A stretch of DNA of 64,000 nucleotides, from NCBI RefSeq assembly GCF_900107045.1, contig NZ_FNON01000001.1, forward strand, positions 496,001 to 560,000. Direction: 5' to 3'. Shown here piece by piece: positions 7,122 through 15,862 of this stretch. Within the stretch, counting starts at the first letter, position 1. The number at the start of each line of letters is the position of its first letter. The notes beneath the pieces are model-generated. The model was given only the letters and a program-made list of their open reading frames with translations, searched no databases and was not told where the DNA came from. This DNA comes from Amycolatopsis xylanica (GTDB lineage Bacteria; Actinomycetota; Actinomycetes; Mycobacteriales; Pseudonocardiaceae). A program made the position numbers and the translations under genes.

Positions 7122-7756
7122 ACATGCCACAGGTCGTTTCCGCCGAAGAATGGCAGGAAGCCCGTGACGCGTTGCTGGTCAAGGAAAAGGCGCTCACCAA
7201 GGCACAGGACGCGCTCGCCGCCGAGCGCCGCAGGCTGCCGATGGTCGAGTGGGACGCCGGGTACGTCTTCGAGGGACCGGACGGCAAGGCCACGCTACTC
7301 GACCTGTTCGAGGGCAGGCGCCAGCTGATCGTCTACCACTTCATGCCGTTCACCTCGGCGGGCCCGTGCCCCGGCTGTTCTTTCGTGGTCGACACGATGG
7401 GCCGCCAGGAGCCGCTCCACAACCGCGACATCTCGCGCGTGGTCACCTCGATGGCGACCGTCGACGAGATCGACGCGATGAAGAAGCGCATGGAGTGGAC
7501 CGTCCCGTGGTACTCCGCGCTGGGCAGCACCTTCACCGACGACTGCGGCGTCGTCAGCTTCGGCGTCAGCGTCTTCCTGCGCGAGGGCGACAAGGTGTAC
7601 CGCACGTACTTCACGACCGGCCGCGGCGGCGACCAGCTGCTCTCGACCCTGCGCTACATCGATCTTACCCCGCTCGGCCGTCAGGAGGCGTGGGAAGAGG
7701 AGAGCCGCGGTGACGACGGCCCCGGCTACTGGTGGCGCCCCCACGACGAGTACTGA
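7118..7756 (+). CDS. DUF899 thioredoxin-fold family protein
   Basis: A 212-aa protein of the DUF899 family. An N-terminal helix (SAEEWQEARDALLVKEKALT) leads into RRRLPMVEWD and a thioredoxin-like core in which the motif FMPFTSAGPCPGCSFVVDTM carries two cysteines spaced C-x2-C. The middle part has the family phrase WTVPWYSALGSTFTDDCG, and the end is rich in tryptophan and tyrosine. Members are often encoded beside ArsR and SRPBCC genes, exactly as here, but no enzymatic reaction is established; a redox or small-molecule role is inferred. It is the last gene of the operon. GTGA/ATGA-type overlap with the preceding gene. Confidence 0.87.
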   Translation: MNMPQVVSAEEWQEARDALLVKEKALTKAQDALAAERRRLPMVEWDAGYVFEGPDGKATLLDLFEGRRQLIVYHFMPFTSAGPCPGCSFVVDTMGRQEPLHNRDISRVVTSMATVDEIDAMKKRMEWTVPWYSALGSTFTDDCGVVSFGVSVFLREGDKVYRTYFTTGRGGDQLLSTLRYIDLTPLGRQEAWEEESRGDDGPGYWWRPHDEY

Positions 7757-7769
7757 GCACCGGTGCAGA

Positions 7770-8225
7770 ATGCCGGACATGAAACGCAGCGCCGGCATTC
7801 TGCTCCACCGTTCCCATCGCGAAGTCCTGCTCGGCCACATGGGTGGCCCGTTCTACGCGAAGAAGGACGACGGCGCCTGGTCCATCCCCAAAGGCGAGTA
7901 CGACCCCGACGAAACCCCCGAGGCCGCCGCGCGCCGGGAGTTCACGGAGGAACTCGGCCTGCCCGTGCCTTCCGGCGACCTGGTGCCGCTGGGCGAGGTC
8001 AAGCAGTCGGGCGGCAAGCTCGTGACGATCTGGGCTTTGGAAGCGGACCTCGACCCGGCCTCGGTCGTCCCGGGCACCTTCTCGATGGAGTGGCCGCCCC
8101 GCTCGGGCAAGACGCAGGAGTTCCCCGAGCTGGACCGCGTGGCCTGGTTTTCGCTCGACGACGCCCGCACCAAGCTCTTCAAGTCCCAGCACGCCTTCCT
8201 GGACCGCCTCGCCGCCCTGGCCTGA
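7770..8225 (+). CDS. Nudix hydrolase
   Basis: A 151-aa protein starting at ATG 7770 (ATG 7779 possible). The Nudix box is complete: G at the start of GEYDPDETPEAAARREFTEE, followed by LG, matching G-x5-E-x7-REUxEExGU. These magnesium-dependent enzymes cleave nucleoside diphosphates linked to another group. The substrate cannot be deduced; the segment WSIPKGEYD and the late MEWPPRSGKTQEFPELDRVAWF are typical of a common actinobacterial subgroup. The gene is 13 nt behind the DUF899 gene and may be read from the same promoter. Its 3' end runs directly into a 335-bp inverted repeat. Confidence 0.88.
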   Translation: MPDMKRSAGILLHRSHREVLLGHMGGPFYAKKDDGAWSIPKGEYDPDETPEAAARREFTEELGLPVPSGDLVPLGEVKQSGGKLVTIWALEADLDPASVVPGTFSMEWPPRSGKTQEFPELDRVAWFSLDDARTKLFKSQHAFLDRLAALA

Positions 8226-8230
8226 CCCCC

Positions 8231-8690
8231 GCCCCACCCGGACGCCACGCGTCCCCACCCGGACGCCACGCGCGCATGGTTGGACGGCACGCGCGCCTGG
8301 TTGGACGACACGCGTCCCCAGCCGGACGACACGCGTGCACAACCGGACGACACGCCGTGCGCGAGTGCGGGACACGCCGTGCGCGAGTGCGGGACACGAG
8401 GTGCGCGAGCGTGGGACACGGGCTGGGGCGGGGGTGGGCGCCGTGTCCCACGTTGAGGTACCGCGTGTTCCACACTCGCGCACCCCGTGTTCCGCGTTGG
8501 GGCGCGGCGTGTCGTCCATCCAGGTACGCGTGTCGTCCGGCTGTGTACGGGTGTCGTCCGCTCAGGTACGCGTGTCGTCTATCTATGTACGCGTACGGGA
8601 CCGGCGAACATACGCACGGGACCGGCGAACTCGCGTACGGGACCGGCGAACTCGCGTACGGGACCGGCGAACTTCGAGTTCGCTCTTGCC
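8231..8690. repeat. Inverted array of about 21-bp units forming a 335-bp imperfect palindrome
   Basis: The space between the convergent Nudix and DivIVA genes is filled by degenerate units of 21-24 bp. The left half has CGGACGACACGCGT-type units; the right half has the reverse complement (ACGCGTGTCGTCCG). Symmetry is exact in register about position 8431: GTGGGACACGG 8411-8421 pairs with 8441-8451, GTGCGCGAGTG 8379-8389 with 8473-8483, CGGACGACACGCGT 8323-8336 with 8526-8539, and pairing fades beyond about 8264/8598. Many mismatches would be G-U wobbles in rightward RNA. Three units with ACCGGCGAACTCGCGTACGGG-like sequence follow to 8690. Confidence 0.9.
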
Positions 8691-8723
8691 GTACGGATGT
8701 CCGCGGTTCCTGTGCGCGGGTGG

Positions 8724-9143
8724 TCAGGGGGATTGGGTCAGGGCGGCTAAGTGGGCTTGGGCTTCGCGGAGCTGGGCGGCGACGCGCTCGCGGGTGGTGG
8801 CGGCCTCCTCGGCGGCTTCGGAGACCAAGGCCACCGCTTCTTCCTTGGCGAGTTCGACCATGCGGCCCAGCCGTTCGGCGAGGCCGTCGGGTTCGATGGG
8901 GGTGCGGCAGATGCGATCGATGCGGGCGCGCAGGTCCCGGTTCTCTTCGGCGACCGCCTCCAGGATCCTGGTGACGTCGGACGCGTGTGCCCGGGCGGCT
9001 TCCCGCTCGGCGGTCAGGAGCCGGAGCTCGGTTTCCACGCAGCGCAGGTACGACTGCACCTCTTGCCTGTCGTACCCGCGCCACGTCACGTCGAACCCTG
9101 GCCGCAGCTCTTCAACCTCGTCGGCCGTGGTCATCACCTCCAC
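8724..9143 (-). CDS. Short DivIVA-domain coiled-coil protein
   Basis: A 139-aa protein. Residues about 10-45 match the N-terminal membrane- and curvature-sensing DivIVA segment (FDVTWRGYDRQEVQSYLRCV), followed by an uninterrupted alanine/glutamate-rich coiled coil to the C terminus. Full DivIVA/Wag31 proteins, which organise polar growth, are about 250-400 aa, so this is a short paralogue. It may bind the pole or another coiled-coil protein; that is inference. Start could be MEVM (9143) or the MTT four codons in. The gene stops about 35 bp from the last repeat unit of the inverted array. Confidence 0.8.
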   Translation of the reverse strand: MEVMTTADEVEELRPGFDVTWRGYDRQEVQSYLRCVETELRLLTAEREAARAHASDVTRILEAVAEENRDLRARIDRICRTPIEPDGLAERLGRMVELAKEEAVALVSEAAEEAATTRERVAAQLREAQAHLAALTQSP

Positions 9144-9239
9144 AGTGGACAGTCGATTCGCCCACTGGAAACACAGATCTCGGTCCCTCTAAGTTCCCAA
9201 GTTACCGAGATTCGCGCAATCGGCCAACCCGGTCGTCGG

Positions 9240-11168
9240 CTAACACGCCACCTTGAGGTTCGCCCAGTCGCCATGGTCCGAAGTGGACCCGTCGCCGCCG
9301 TCGGTCACCACGAGATCCAAGGCGCGCACGCCGGTCACGTCCGCCTGCAGCGGGCGGGCCTCTTCGCGGAAACGCACGACGTCCGATGCCGCCAAGGACT
9401 TGCCGTCGCCGATGACCTCGAACTTGACGCTGCCGCCATTGGCCTCCAGGTCGACGCCGACCAGTGACGTCAGCGTCCGGCATTTCCCGCCCAGGTAGAA
9501 ACGCACGTGCGAACTCGCGTGCACGCCGAGCCCGTCGTCGTACCCGGCGGTGCCGATGCGCATCCGGTGACCGTCGCCCTGCGCCTGCTCACCGTTGCTC
9601 ATGTTCCGCTCGACCGGGCCCCAGCCGTTGGACGCGCTCACCCAGTCCACTGTGGACAGTGAGGTTGTGCCCGCGGGCGGCGCCGTGGCCAGCGTGGTTG
9701 CGGTGGTCGTCGTCAACGTCCCGCGCCCGCCGACAGACCAGTACTCCGCGGACACACTGGGCGAAACGGTCGCCGCAACCTGCGCGGACGGCTTCACCGT
9801 GAACGTCCGCTGCCACGACTTACCCGGCAAGACCACCGGTACGGACGCCTCGGTGGACCCATCGGTCGTCCAGCCCGCGGGCACCGCGAACCGCACCCGC
9901 ACCGCCGCGACCGGGGTCGTGCCGTCGTTGAACAGGGTGACCGTCGTCTTCAGCGGCTCGCCCTTGCCCGAAAGTTCGGGCGCGTCCAGCGACAACGTCG
10001 TGTGCGGCGCCAAGACACCTCGCGACGGCCACACCCGGAACACCGAAGCGCCGTGACCAGGCACGCTCGCCCGCACGACCCCGGCACTCGAAGTCTCGGC
10101 GCCGGTCCACAGGTCCCGGACCCGGTAGTCCCGCGCACGCAGGCCCAGCGCGGACGCCTCCGCGGAAACCGTCCTGGTCGCGCTGGCCCGGTTGAGCAGC
10201 AGCACGGCGGCCGAGCCGTCGGACATCGGCTTCGCCCAGACCTCGGTGTCGCCGTCGTCGCGGATCTTGTGGCCCTGCTTTCCGCCCCAGTCCTGGTTGA
10301 CCGCGATCAGGTCGCGGTTGAGCAGGATCTTGCGCGTCTCCGGGGTCATCGCGCCGAGATCGTTGCCCGCGATCAACGGCGCGTTCAGGATCGACCAGAG
10401 CGCGAAGTGCGCGCGGTACTCCGTGTCGGTCATGCCGCCGTTGCCGACTTCGAGCATGTCCGGGTCGTTCCAGCCACCCGGTCCCGAGTACGCCTCCAGC
10501 CCGATCTGCTTGTCGAGGATGTCGGTCATGCTGTCCCAGCTGTCGGCGATGTCGAGCGTCGTCCGCCACAGCTGCGCGCCGACCGTGCGGCCCCACAGCC
10601 ACGGCTTGTTCTCGCCCCACTCGCACAGCGCGTAGACGATGTCGCGGCCGGTCGCCTTGAGCGCGTCACCCATCGCCTGGTAGCGCTCGCTCGCCGGGCG
10701 GCCTTGGGTGTTGCAGTTGTCGTACTTGAGGTAGTCGACGCCCCACGCGGCGAACGTCCGCGCGTCGACGGCCTCGTGATCGAGCCCGCCCGGCATGGTG
10801 TCCGCGCAGGTCCGGGTGCCCGCGCTGGTGTAGATCCCGAGCTTGAGGCCCTTCGCGTGCACGTAATCGGCGAGCGCCTTCATACCGCTGGGGAACGTCT
10901 TGCGGTTCGCCTCGAGGTCACCCATGACATTGCGCTGCGGCTCGGCCCAGCAGTCATCGATGTTGACGTACTCGTACCCGGCGTCGCGCATGCCGGAGCT
11001 GACCAGCACATCGGCCGCGGTGCGGATCTTCTGCTCATTGATGTCGCAGTGGAACGCGTTCCAGCTGTTCCAGCCCATCGGCGGCGACGCGAGCTGACCG
11101 CTCGCTTCGGCGGCAGGGACAATGGTGAAAGCCGACATAGCGACCAAGAACGCCAGTAAGCGGCGCAT
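9240..11168 (-). CDS. Secreted GH27 alpha-galactosidase with NEW3 and NPCBM domains
   Basis: A 642-aa exported enzyme. The signal peptide covers residues 1-22. The GH27 barrel begins at SPPMGWNSWNAFHCDI. The nucleophile aspartate is in YLKYDNC and the likely acid/base aspartate in TLDIADSWDSM; GGWNDPDMLEVGN is also diagnostic. After the barrel come a Greek-key domain, a NEW3-type Ig-like domain (about 385-480), and a C-terminal NPCBM-type carbohydrate-binding domain (from about residue 500 to the end). It should release alpha-galactose, or beta-L-arabinopyranose in some relatives. The start lies 9 nt after the stop of the GH95 gene, whose TAA is part of the AAGGAG ribosome site, so the two form one operon. 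Confidence 0.93.
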   Translation of the reverse strand: MRRLLAFLVAMSAFTIVPAAEASGQLASPPMGWNSWNAFHCDINEQKIRTAADVLVSSGMRDAGYEYVNIDDCWAEPQRNVMGDLEANRKTFPSGMKALADYVHAKGLKLGIYTSAGTRTCADTMPGGLDHEAVDARTFAAWGVDYLKYDNCNTQGRPASERYQAMGDALKATGRDIVYALCEWGENKPWLWGRTVGAQLWRTTLDIADSWDSMTDILDKQIGLEAYSGPGGWNDPDMLEVGNGGMTDTEYRAHFALWSILNAPLIAGNDLGAMTPETRKILLNRDLIAVNQDWGGKQGHKIRDDGDTEVWAKPMSDGSAAVLLLNRASATRTVSAEASALGLRARDYRVRDLWTGAETSSAGVVRASVPGHGASVFRVWPSRGVLAPHTTLSLDAPELSGKGEPLKTTVTLFNDGTTPVAAVRVRFAVPAGWTTDGSTEASVPVVLPGKSWQRTFTVKPSAQVAATVSPSVSAEYWSVGGRGTLTTTTATTLATAPPAGTTSLSTVDWVSASNGWGPVERNMSNGEQAQGDGHRMRIGTAGYDDGLGVHASSHVRFYLGGKCRTLTSLVGVDLEANGGSVKFEVIGDGKSLAASDVVRFREEARPLQADVTGVRALDLVVTDGGDGSTSDHGDWANLKVAC

Positions 11169-11177
11169 GAAGACTCC

Positions 11178-13481
11178 TTAGAGGGTGACGGTGACGGATT
11201 CGCCGGCGCGCAGCGTGAGTGTGCGGCGCCACGAGCCCGCGCGAAGTTCGGTCTTGGTCCCGCCGACGCTGCGAATGGTCGCGCGCGTGACCTTCCCTCC
11301 GGTCCAGGCGAGGTCGACGGTGAACCCGCCGCGCGCCCCGACGCCGGTGACCTTGCCCGAAGCCCAGGCGGACGGGAGCGCGGGCAGCAGCTCGATCACG
11401 CCGGGCCGTGAGTAGACGAGCATCTCCAGCATCGCCGACGGCGCGCCGAGGTTGGCGTCGATCTGGAACAGCATGTGATCGCCGTTGGCGTACATGTCGA
11501 AGAAGTTGGCCGCGGTGCCGTTGCCCTTGTTGATCGACGGCCGCAGCACGTTGAGCACCGACTGGTACGCGCGGTCGGCGTCCTTGAGCCGCGCCCAGCA
11601 CAGCGCGCGCCACGAGCACGACCAGCCGTAACTCTCCATGCCGCGTGCGATGAGCAGGTTCCGCACGCCGTCGAGCAGCGCCGGGGGAGACGTGTCCGCG
11701 GCGATCCGGTCGCCGGGGAAGAAACCGACGAGCGGCGAGAGGTGCCGGTGCGTGGTCTCGCCGAGGTTGTCCTGGCTCATCCACTCCTGCAGCCAGCCGG
11801 TCTTCGGGCTGACTTCGGGCAGGTGAAGCCGGTCCTGCAGGCCTTTGATCGTGGTCGCGTAAGCGGTGTCGACACCGAGCGCCGCCGTCGCCGCGCGGTA
11901 GCTCTCGAACAGGTCCCAGACGATTTCCTGCGCGTACGTGATGCCCTTGGCGTCCTGCGGGCCGTGCTCGGGCGACCAGTCGTTGTCGTCGACGAGCACC
12001 TCGCGCCCGTTGACCTTCATCGTGATCAGCCGCGACTCCCAGAATTCGCAGGCGCCCTTGAGCAGCGGGTAGATCTTGCGCAGGTACGCGCGATCCTGCG
12101 TGAACTCGTAGTGCTGCCACAGCGAGTTGCACAGCCACGCGTTGCCGCCGGGATGCCACCACCAGCCGAGCCCGCCGTGGGTGTTGGTCGAGAACGCGAC
12201 CGCCCAGCCCGCGATCTTGCCGCTGGTGTTGCGGAAGCGGTTGCGGGGATCGTTGAACAGCTTCTGGGTGACCGAAGACCATGAACTCAGCTGTGAGACG
12301 CAATAGTCGGCGAACGCGTCGAAACAGGGCGAAAGCCCCGCGCGGTCGGCCAGCCAGTAGTTCATCTGGACATTGATGTCGGTGTGGTAGTCCGCCATCC
12401 AGTCCGGGTTGTTGGTGTGCAGCCAGAGACCTTGCAGGTTGATCGGCAGGCTGTCGCGGGACGACGTGATCGTCAGGTACCGGCCGAACTGCAGGTAGCT
12501 CGCCTCCAGCTCCGGGTCCGGCTTGCCGGAGGTGTGGCGGACGGCGATGCGCGACCACGAGTCGAGCGCGCGCTGCGTCCGGCTCGACCGGCCGAGGTCG
12601 ATCGTCTGCCGGTTGTACAGCGACTGGTAGTCCTTGACGTGCGTGGCCAGCAGCGCCGCCGCGTTCGCGGTCGCCGCCGCGCGCGCCTTGGTCTTCGCGA
12701 TGGCGAGCGGATCACCGGTGGTGCGGAAGCCCTTGGTGGCGTCGGCCGAGTAGTTCGTGCCGCCGCTGAACACGATCAGCAGGTCGCGGCAGTCGGCGAA
12801 GATGACATCGGCGCCCTTGGCCGCGATCTTGCCGGACCCGGTCGCGCTGACGACGGCGGCGTACTTCAGGCCGTTCGGCAGCGCCGCGGCGAACGACGCG
12901 TCGGTGACCTTCTCGCCGTGGGTGCCCTCGAGCGTGATCGTGCCCGACTGCGGACCGCCACTGAGCCGGACGATCACTACGTCATCGGGGTGGCTCGCGT
13001 AGACCTCGCGGGTGAAGCGGGTGCCGTTGACGGTGTAGCTCGCCGACACCACGCCGTTGCTCAGGTCGAGCTGCCTGCGGTACCCGGTGAACTTGGCGTG
13101 CGCCGGGATCTTGATCCGGAGCTTGGCCAGCACGCTGAACGTGCCGAACTTCTTTGTCTCGTATGGGAACTGGCCGTCGTCCTGCAATACGTCGTTGGCG
13201 TCGCCCGACCAGAGCGAGGCGTCGGCGAGGTAGAGGAAATCGTTTGCCGGGTCGCCACCGGTGAGCGCGCCGAGCCTGCCGTTCCCGACGGGCAGCGCCT
13301 GCTCCATGATCTTCGCTTCGGTCGCCGGCGCCGGGTACCAGAGCGTGCTGGCCTGGTCGTCCGGCACGAAGTCGACGTCTTCGGGTCTGGCGGGTTCGGC
13401 GTGGGCTTCGAACGGGCGGAGCCCGCTGAGCGCGAGGCCGGCGCCGGTGAGCTTGAGGAAGGTACGGCGGGAATTGGTCAT
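11178..13481 (-). CDS. Tat-exported GH95 alpha-L-fucosidase (or alpha-L-galactosidase)
   Basis: A 767-aa protein. The start at ATG 13481 gives a twin-arginine signal (RRTFLKLTGAGLALSG); an extension to 13559 has no support. The mature part is a GH95 inverting enzyme: N-terminal beta-sandwich (TLWYPAPATEAKIMEQALPV, then GNGRLGALTGG), then the (alpha/alpha)6 barrel. Key segments are the asparagine-bearing DINVQMNYWLADRAGL and the SPEHGPQDAKG region with the likely acid glutamate. The end is a beta domain (LPALPSAWASGKVTGVGARG). The family cleaves alpha-1,2-fucose or alpha-L-galactose from glycans. It heads the leftward GH95-GH27 operon and is divergent from the transporter operon. Confidence 0.93.
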   Translation of the reverse strand: MTNSRRTFLKLTGAGLALSGLRPFEAHAEPARPEDVDFVPDDQASTLWYPAPATEAKIMEQALPVGNGRLGALTGGDPANDFLYLADASLWSGDANDVLQDDGQFPYETKKFGTFSVLAKLRIKIPAHAKFTGYRRQLDLSNGVVSASYTVNGTRFTREVYASHPDDVVIVRLSGGPQSGTITLEGTHGEKVTDASFAAALPNGLKYAAVVSATGSGKIAAKGADVIFADCRDLLIVFSGGTNYSADATKGFRTTGDPLAIAKTKARAAATANAAALLATHVKDYQSLYNRQTIDLGRSSRTQRALDSWSRIAVRHTSGKPDPELEASYLQFGRYLTITSSRDSLPINLQGLWLHTNNPDWMADYHTDINVQMNYWLADRAGLSPCFDAFADYCVSQLSSWSSVTQKLFNDPRNRFRNTSGKIAGWAVAFSTNTHGGLGWWWHPGGNAWLCNSLWQHYEFTQDRAYLRKIYPLLKGACEFWESRLITMKVNGREVLVDDNDWSPEHGPQDAKGITYAQEIVWDLFESYRAATAALGVDTAYATTIKGLQDRLHLPEVSPKTGWLQEWMSQDNLGETTHRHLSPLVGFFPGDRIAADTSPPALLDGVRNLLIARGMESYGWSCSWRALCWARLKDADRAYQSVLNVLRPSINKGNGTAANFFDMYANGDHMLFQIDANLGAPSAMLEMLVYSRPGVIELLPALPSAWASGKVTGVGARGGFTVDLAWTGGKVTRATIRSVGGTKTELRAGSWRRTLTLRAGESVTVTL

Positions 13482-13665
13482 GAAAGGTCCGTTCGGCGGG
13501 GTTAACACAGGAGGGCGGACACTCGCCGAAACGTACGACCTATGTTTCGATAGTGTCAACCTGCGAACGGATAAAACCCTTCTGTGGCAGCAAAAGTCCT
13601 ACTAATGATTGATCGAGTGCTCTGATAGATCAGATGTCTTGCTGGATGTCTCGCTGGTTCGGTGG

Positions 13666-13719
13666 TTGACGCCGCCTCGCTCGCGGCGTAAGAATCACGC
13701 ATCAAAGATCCTATATGAT
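13666..13719 (+). promoter_or_regulatory. Promoter and candidate operator of the sugar-transport operon
   Basis: TTGACG (13666-13671), an exact 17-bp spacer and TAAGAA (13689-13694) form a good sigma-A promoter 40 nt before the first gene. The imperfect palindrome from ATCA at 13701 to TGAT at 13719 covers the expected start point and is a candidate site for the GntR protein encoded at 25121. The rest of the 252-bp divergent space holds further ATAGATCAGAT-like sequence. Confidence 0.5.
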
Positions 13720-13733
13720 TCTGCGAGGCAACG

Positions 13734-14777
13734 ATGCCGACCCGCAAGCTCGCCGTGATGCTCCTGCTCCTCGGTCTCACCGCGTCCTGCAGCACCCGGG
13801 GCGCGAACACCGGCGCGGCCGCGCCGCAGCAGGCCAAGCCCGCCGACTCGGTCAAGGTCGCGCTGGTGCCCGGCGGCCCGCACGCGTACTTCCAGGACTG
13901 GAAACCGGCGGGCCAGCGCGCCAAAACCGACTTCAAGCTGGGCGCGGTCACCTTCGACGAGACGAGCCAGTGGGACCAGGCCAAGCAGAACAGCGTGCTC
14001 AACGCGTTGTCTTCGCAGGGATATACGGCATTCGGCGTGTTCGGGGTGTCCCCGACGGACATCAACAGCACCTTCAGCGACCTGAAAGCGCGCGGCGCTT
14101 CCGTCGCCTCGCTGGGTTCGTGTCCTGCTGGCGACAAGGTCGACGCCGATTTCTGCCTGTCGACCGAGGTCGGCGACGCCGCGTACAAGGCGGCGAAAGC
14201 GGCCATCGAGGCGATGGGCGGCAAGGGCACGCTGGTGCACCTCACCGGCAACAACGTCGACTCCAACACCCAGCGCCGGATCGCGGGCGTGCGCAAGGCC
14301 GTCGAGGAAACCGGGGTCACGCTGCTGACCACGATCACCGACGTCGACAAGGACCTGCAGTCGGCGCAGAAGGCCGTGTCGGACCTGCTTTCCGCACACG
14401 GCAAGGACATCCAGGGCATCGTCACCACCGCGTACAACCCGGCCGTCGCCGCGGCGGCCGGGGTCAAGGCGTCCGGCCTGCCGGTCAAGGTGGTCGCGAT
14501 CGACGACGCGCCCGAGACACTCGCCGGGATCCGCGACGGCTCGGTCGCGGCCACGGTCGCGCAGAACCCCGCTGGCCAGGCCTATGTCGGCACGCAGGTA
14601 CTGACCAAGCTCGCGACCGGCGCCTGCACGCTCAAGCAGCCGGGCGTCACCGTCGACTCCGGCTCGTTCGTGGTCACCGCCGCGACGGTCGCGACGTTCG
14701 ACGCCGAGCGGCAGGCCAAGACCGCCCAGCTCACTGCCCAATTCGACCAGCTGCTGACCTGCAAGGAGACCCGGTGA
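13734..14777 (+). CDS. CUT2-type sugar ABC transporter, substrate-binding lipoprotein
   Basis: A 347-aa lipoprotein: signal peptide with lipobox around LGLTASC (lipidated cysteine about residue 22), then a type-1 periplasmic-binding fold (VKVALVPGGPHAYFQDWK, two Rossmann lobes, VVAIDDAPETLAGIRDGSVAATVAQNP near the hinge). This arrangement belongs to ribose/galactose/rhamnose-type binding proteins that feed RbsC-like permeases, which follow in the operon. The substrate is not readable from sequence; L-fucose or a related sugar is suggested by the neighbouring lectin and fucosidase. GAGG lies 5 nt before the ATG. The stop overlaps the next start (GTGA). Confidence 0.9.
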   Translation: MPTRKLAVMLLLLGLTASCSTRGANTGAAAPQQAKPADSVKVALVPGGPHAYFQDWKPAGQRAKTDFKLGAVTFDETSQWDQAKQNSVLNALSSQGYTAFGVFGVSPTDINSTFSDLKARGASVASLGSCPAGDKVDADFCLSTEVGDAAYKAAKAAIEAMGGKGTLVHLTGNNVDSNTQRRIAGVRKAVEETGVTLLTTITDVDKDLQSAQKAVSDLLSAHGKDIQGIVTTAYNPAVAAAAGVKASGLPVKVVAIDDAPETLAGIRDGSVAATVAQNPAGQAYVGTQVLTKLATGACTLKQPGVTVDSGSFVVTAATVATFDAERQAKTAQLTAQFDQLLTCKETR

Positions 14778-15862
14778 CCAAGGTGGTCAAGGCTGACGCG
14801 TTCCTCGTGGACGTCGAGGTCGAGCGTACGCGGACCGACGCGGTGCAGGCGTTTCTCAAGCAGGAGACCGTTTTCGTCGAGCTGCGGACCGATGACGGCG
14901 CGGTCGGCCTCGGGTACGCCTACACGATCGGCACCGGCGGCACCGCCGTGCTCGCCCTGCTCAGGGACAATCTCCTGCCCCGGCTGATCGGCCGCGACGC
15001 ACGGCTGGTCGAGTCGATCTGGCGCGAGCTGTTCGCGTCGACCCGCTCGACCACGGTCGGCGCGATCACCTCGCTCGCGCTGGCGGCCGTCGACACCGCG
15101 CTCTGGGACCTGCGCTGCCTGCGTGCCGACGAGCCGCTTTGGCGCGTCGCAGGCGGGTTCCGTCCTCGGATTCCCTTGTACGACACCGAAACCGGCTGGC
15201 TGCACCTGGGCGTCGACGAGCTGGTGCTCGGTGCGAAGGCCGCCGTCGACGCCGGCTGGGGCGGGATCAAGGTCAAGATCGGCAAGCCGACCGCGGGCGA
15301 GGACCTGGAGCGGCTGCGCGCCATCCGCGAGGCAGTCGGCCCGAGGTTCGATCTCATGGTCGACGCCAACCAGTCGATGACGTGCGCCGAAGCGATCCGC
15401 CGCGCCAAGGCCTTGTCCACTGTGGACTTGTTCTGGCTGGAGGAGCCGCTGCCCGCCGATGACGTCAGCGGGCACGCCCGGCTCGCGCGCTCGACCAGCA
15501 TCCCGATCGCGGTCGGCGAGTCGATGTACTCGATCGCGCAGTTCCGCGAATACCTCGAACGCGGCGCCGCGTCGATCGTCCAGGTCGACGTGGCCAGGAT
15601 CGGCGGGGTCACCCCCTGGCTCAAGGTCGCGCATCTGGCCGAGGCGTTCAACGTCGAGGTCTGCCCGCATTTCCTGATGGAACTGCACGTCAGCCTCGTA
15701 GCGGCCATCCCGAACGGCCGCTACGTCGAGCACATCCCGCAGCTGCGCGCCATCACCACCGCCGAGATGGCCGTCGTGGACGGGCACGCGGTCGCGCCGG
15801 AGACACCGGGGCTCGGCATCGCGTGGGACCGCGACGCGATGGACGATCGGCGCGTCGCATGA
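14774..15862 (+). CDS. Enolase-superfamily sugar-acid dehydratase (mandelate racemase group)
   Basis: A 362-aa enzyme starting at GTG 14774, in a 4-nt overlap with the binding-protein gene. The catalytic set is complete: K166-x-K168 (GIKVKIG), metal ligands D197 (VDANQ), E223 (WLEEPL) and E249 (VGES), and the D272/H299 dyad (VDVARIGG; CPHFLMELH). The KxK plus His-Asp arrangement is that of the mandelate racemase subgroup, which contains L-fuconate, galactarate, rhamnonate and gluconate dehydratases that turn aldonic or aldaric acids into 2-keto-3-deoxy acids. L-Fuconate is a reasonable guess from context, not proven. An acid substrate implies that some enzyme oxidises the imported sugar; the AOR homologue in the operon could do so. 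Confidence 0.88.
   Translation: MTKVVKADAFLVDVEVERTRTDAVQAFLKQETVFVELRTDDGAVGLGYAYTIGTGGTAVLALLRDNLLPRLIGRDARLVESIWRELFASTRSTTVGAITSLALAAVDTALWDLRCLRADEPLWRVAGGFRPRIPLYDTETGWLHLGVDELVLGAKAAVDAGWGGIKVKIGKPTAGEDLERLRAIREAVGPRFDLMVDANQSMTCAEAIRRAKALSTVDLFWLEEPLPADDVSGHARLARSTSIPIAVGESMYSIAQFREYLERGAASIVQVDVARIGGVTPWLKVAHLAEAFNVEVCPHFLMELHVSLVAAIPNGRYVEHIPQLRAITTAEMAVVDGHAVAPETPGLGIAWDRDAMDDRRVA

Noticed and set aside
7763..9192. Long open frames on both strands across 7763-9192 with repeated peptides (for example arginine/threonine/glycine-rich repeats)
   Set aside because: They are produced by the 21-bp (seven-codon) repeat array and by shadows of the Nudix and DivIVA genes; no ribosome site, and codon use follows the repeat rather than a gene.
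10002..11159. Open frames opposite the GH27 and GH95 genes (300-400 codons)
   Set aside because: Antisense shadows in high-G+C DNA; the leftward frames have signal peptides, motifs and ribosome sites, the others do not.
13620..13720. The GntR protein at 25121 binding the ATCA...TGAT palindrome as a proven site
   Set aside because: The sequence near the regulator's own start does not share a clear copy of it, so it is kept only as a candidate.
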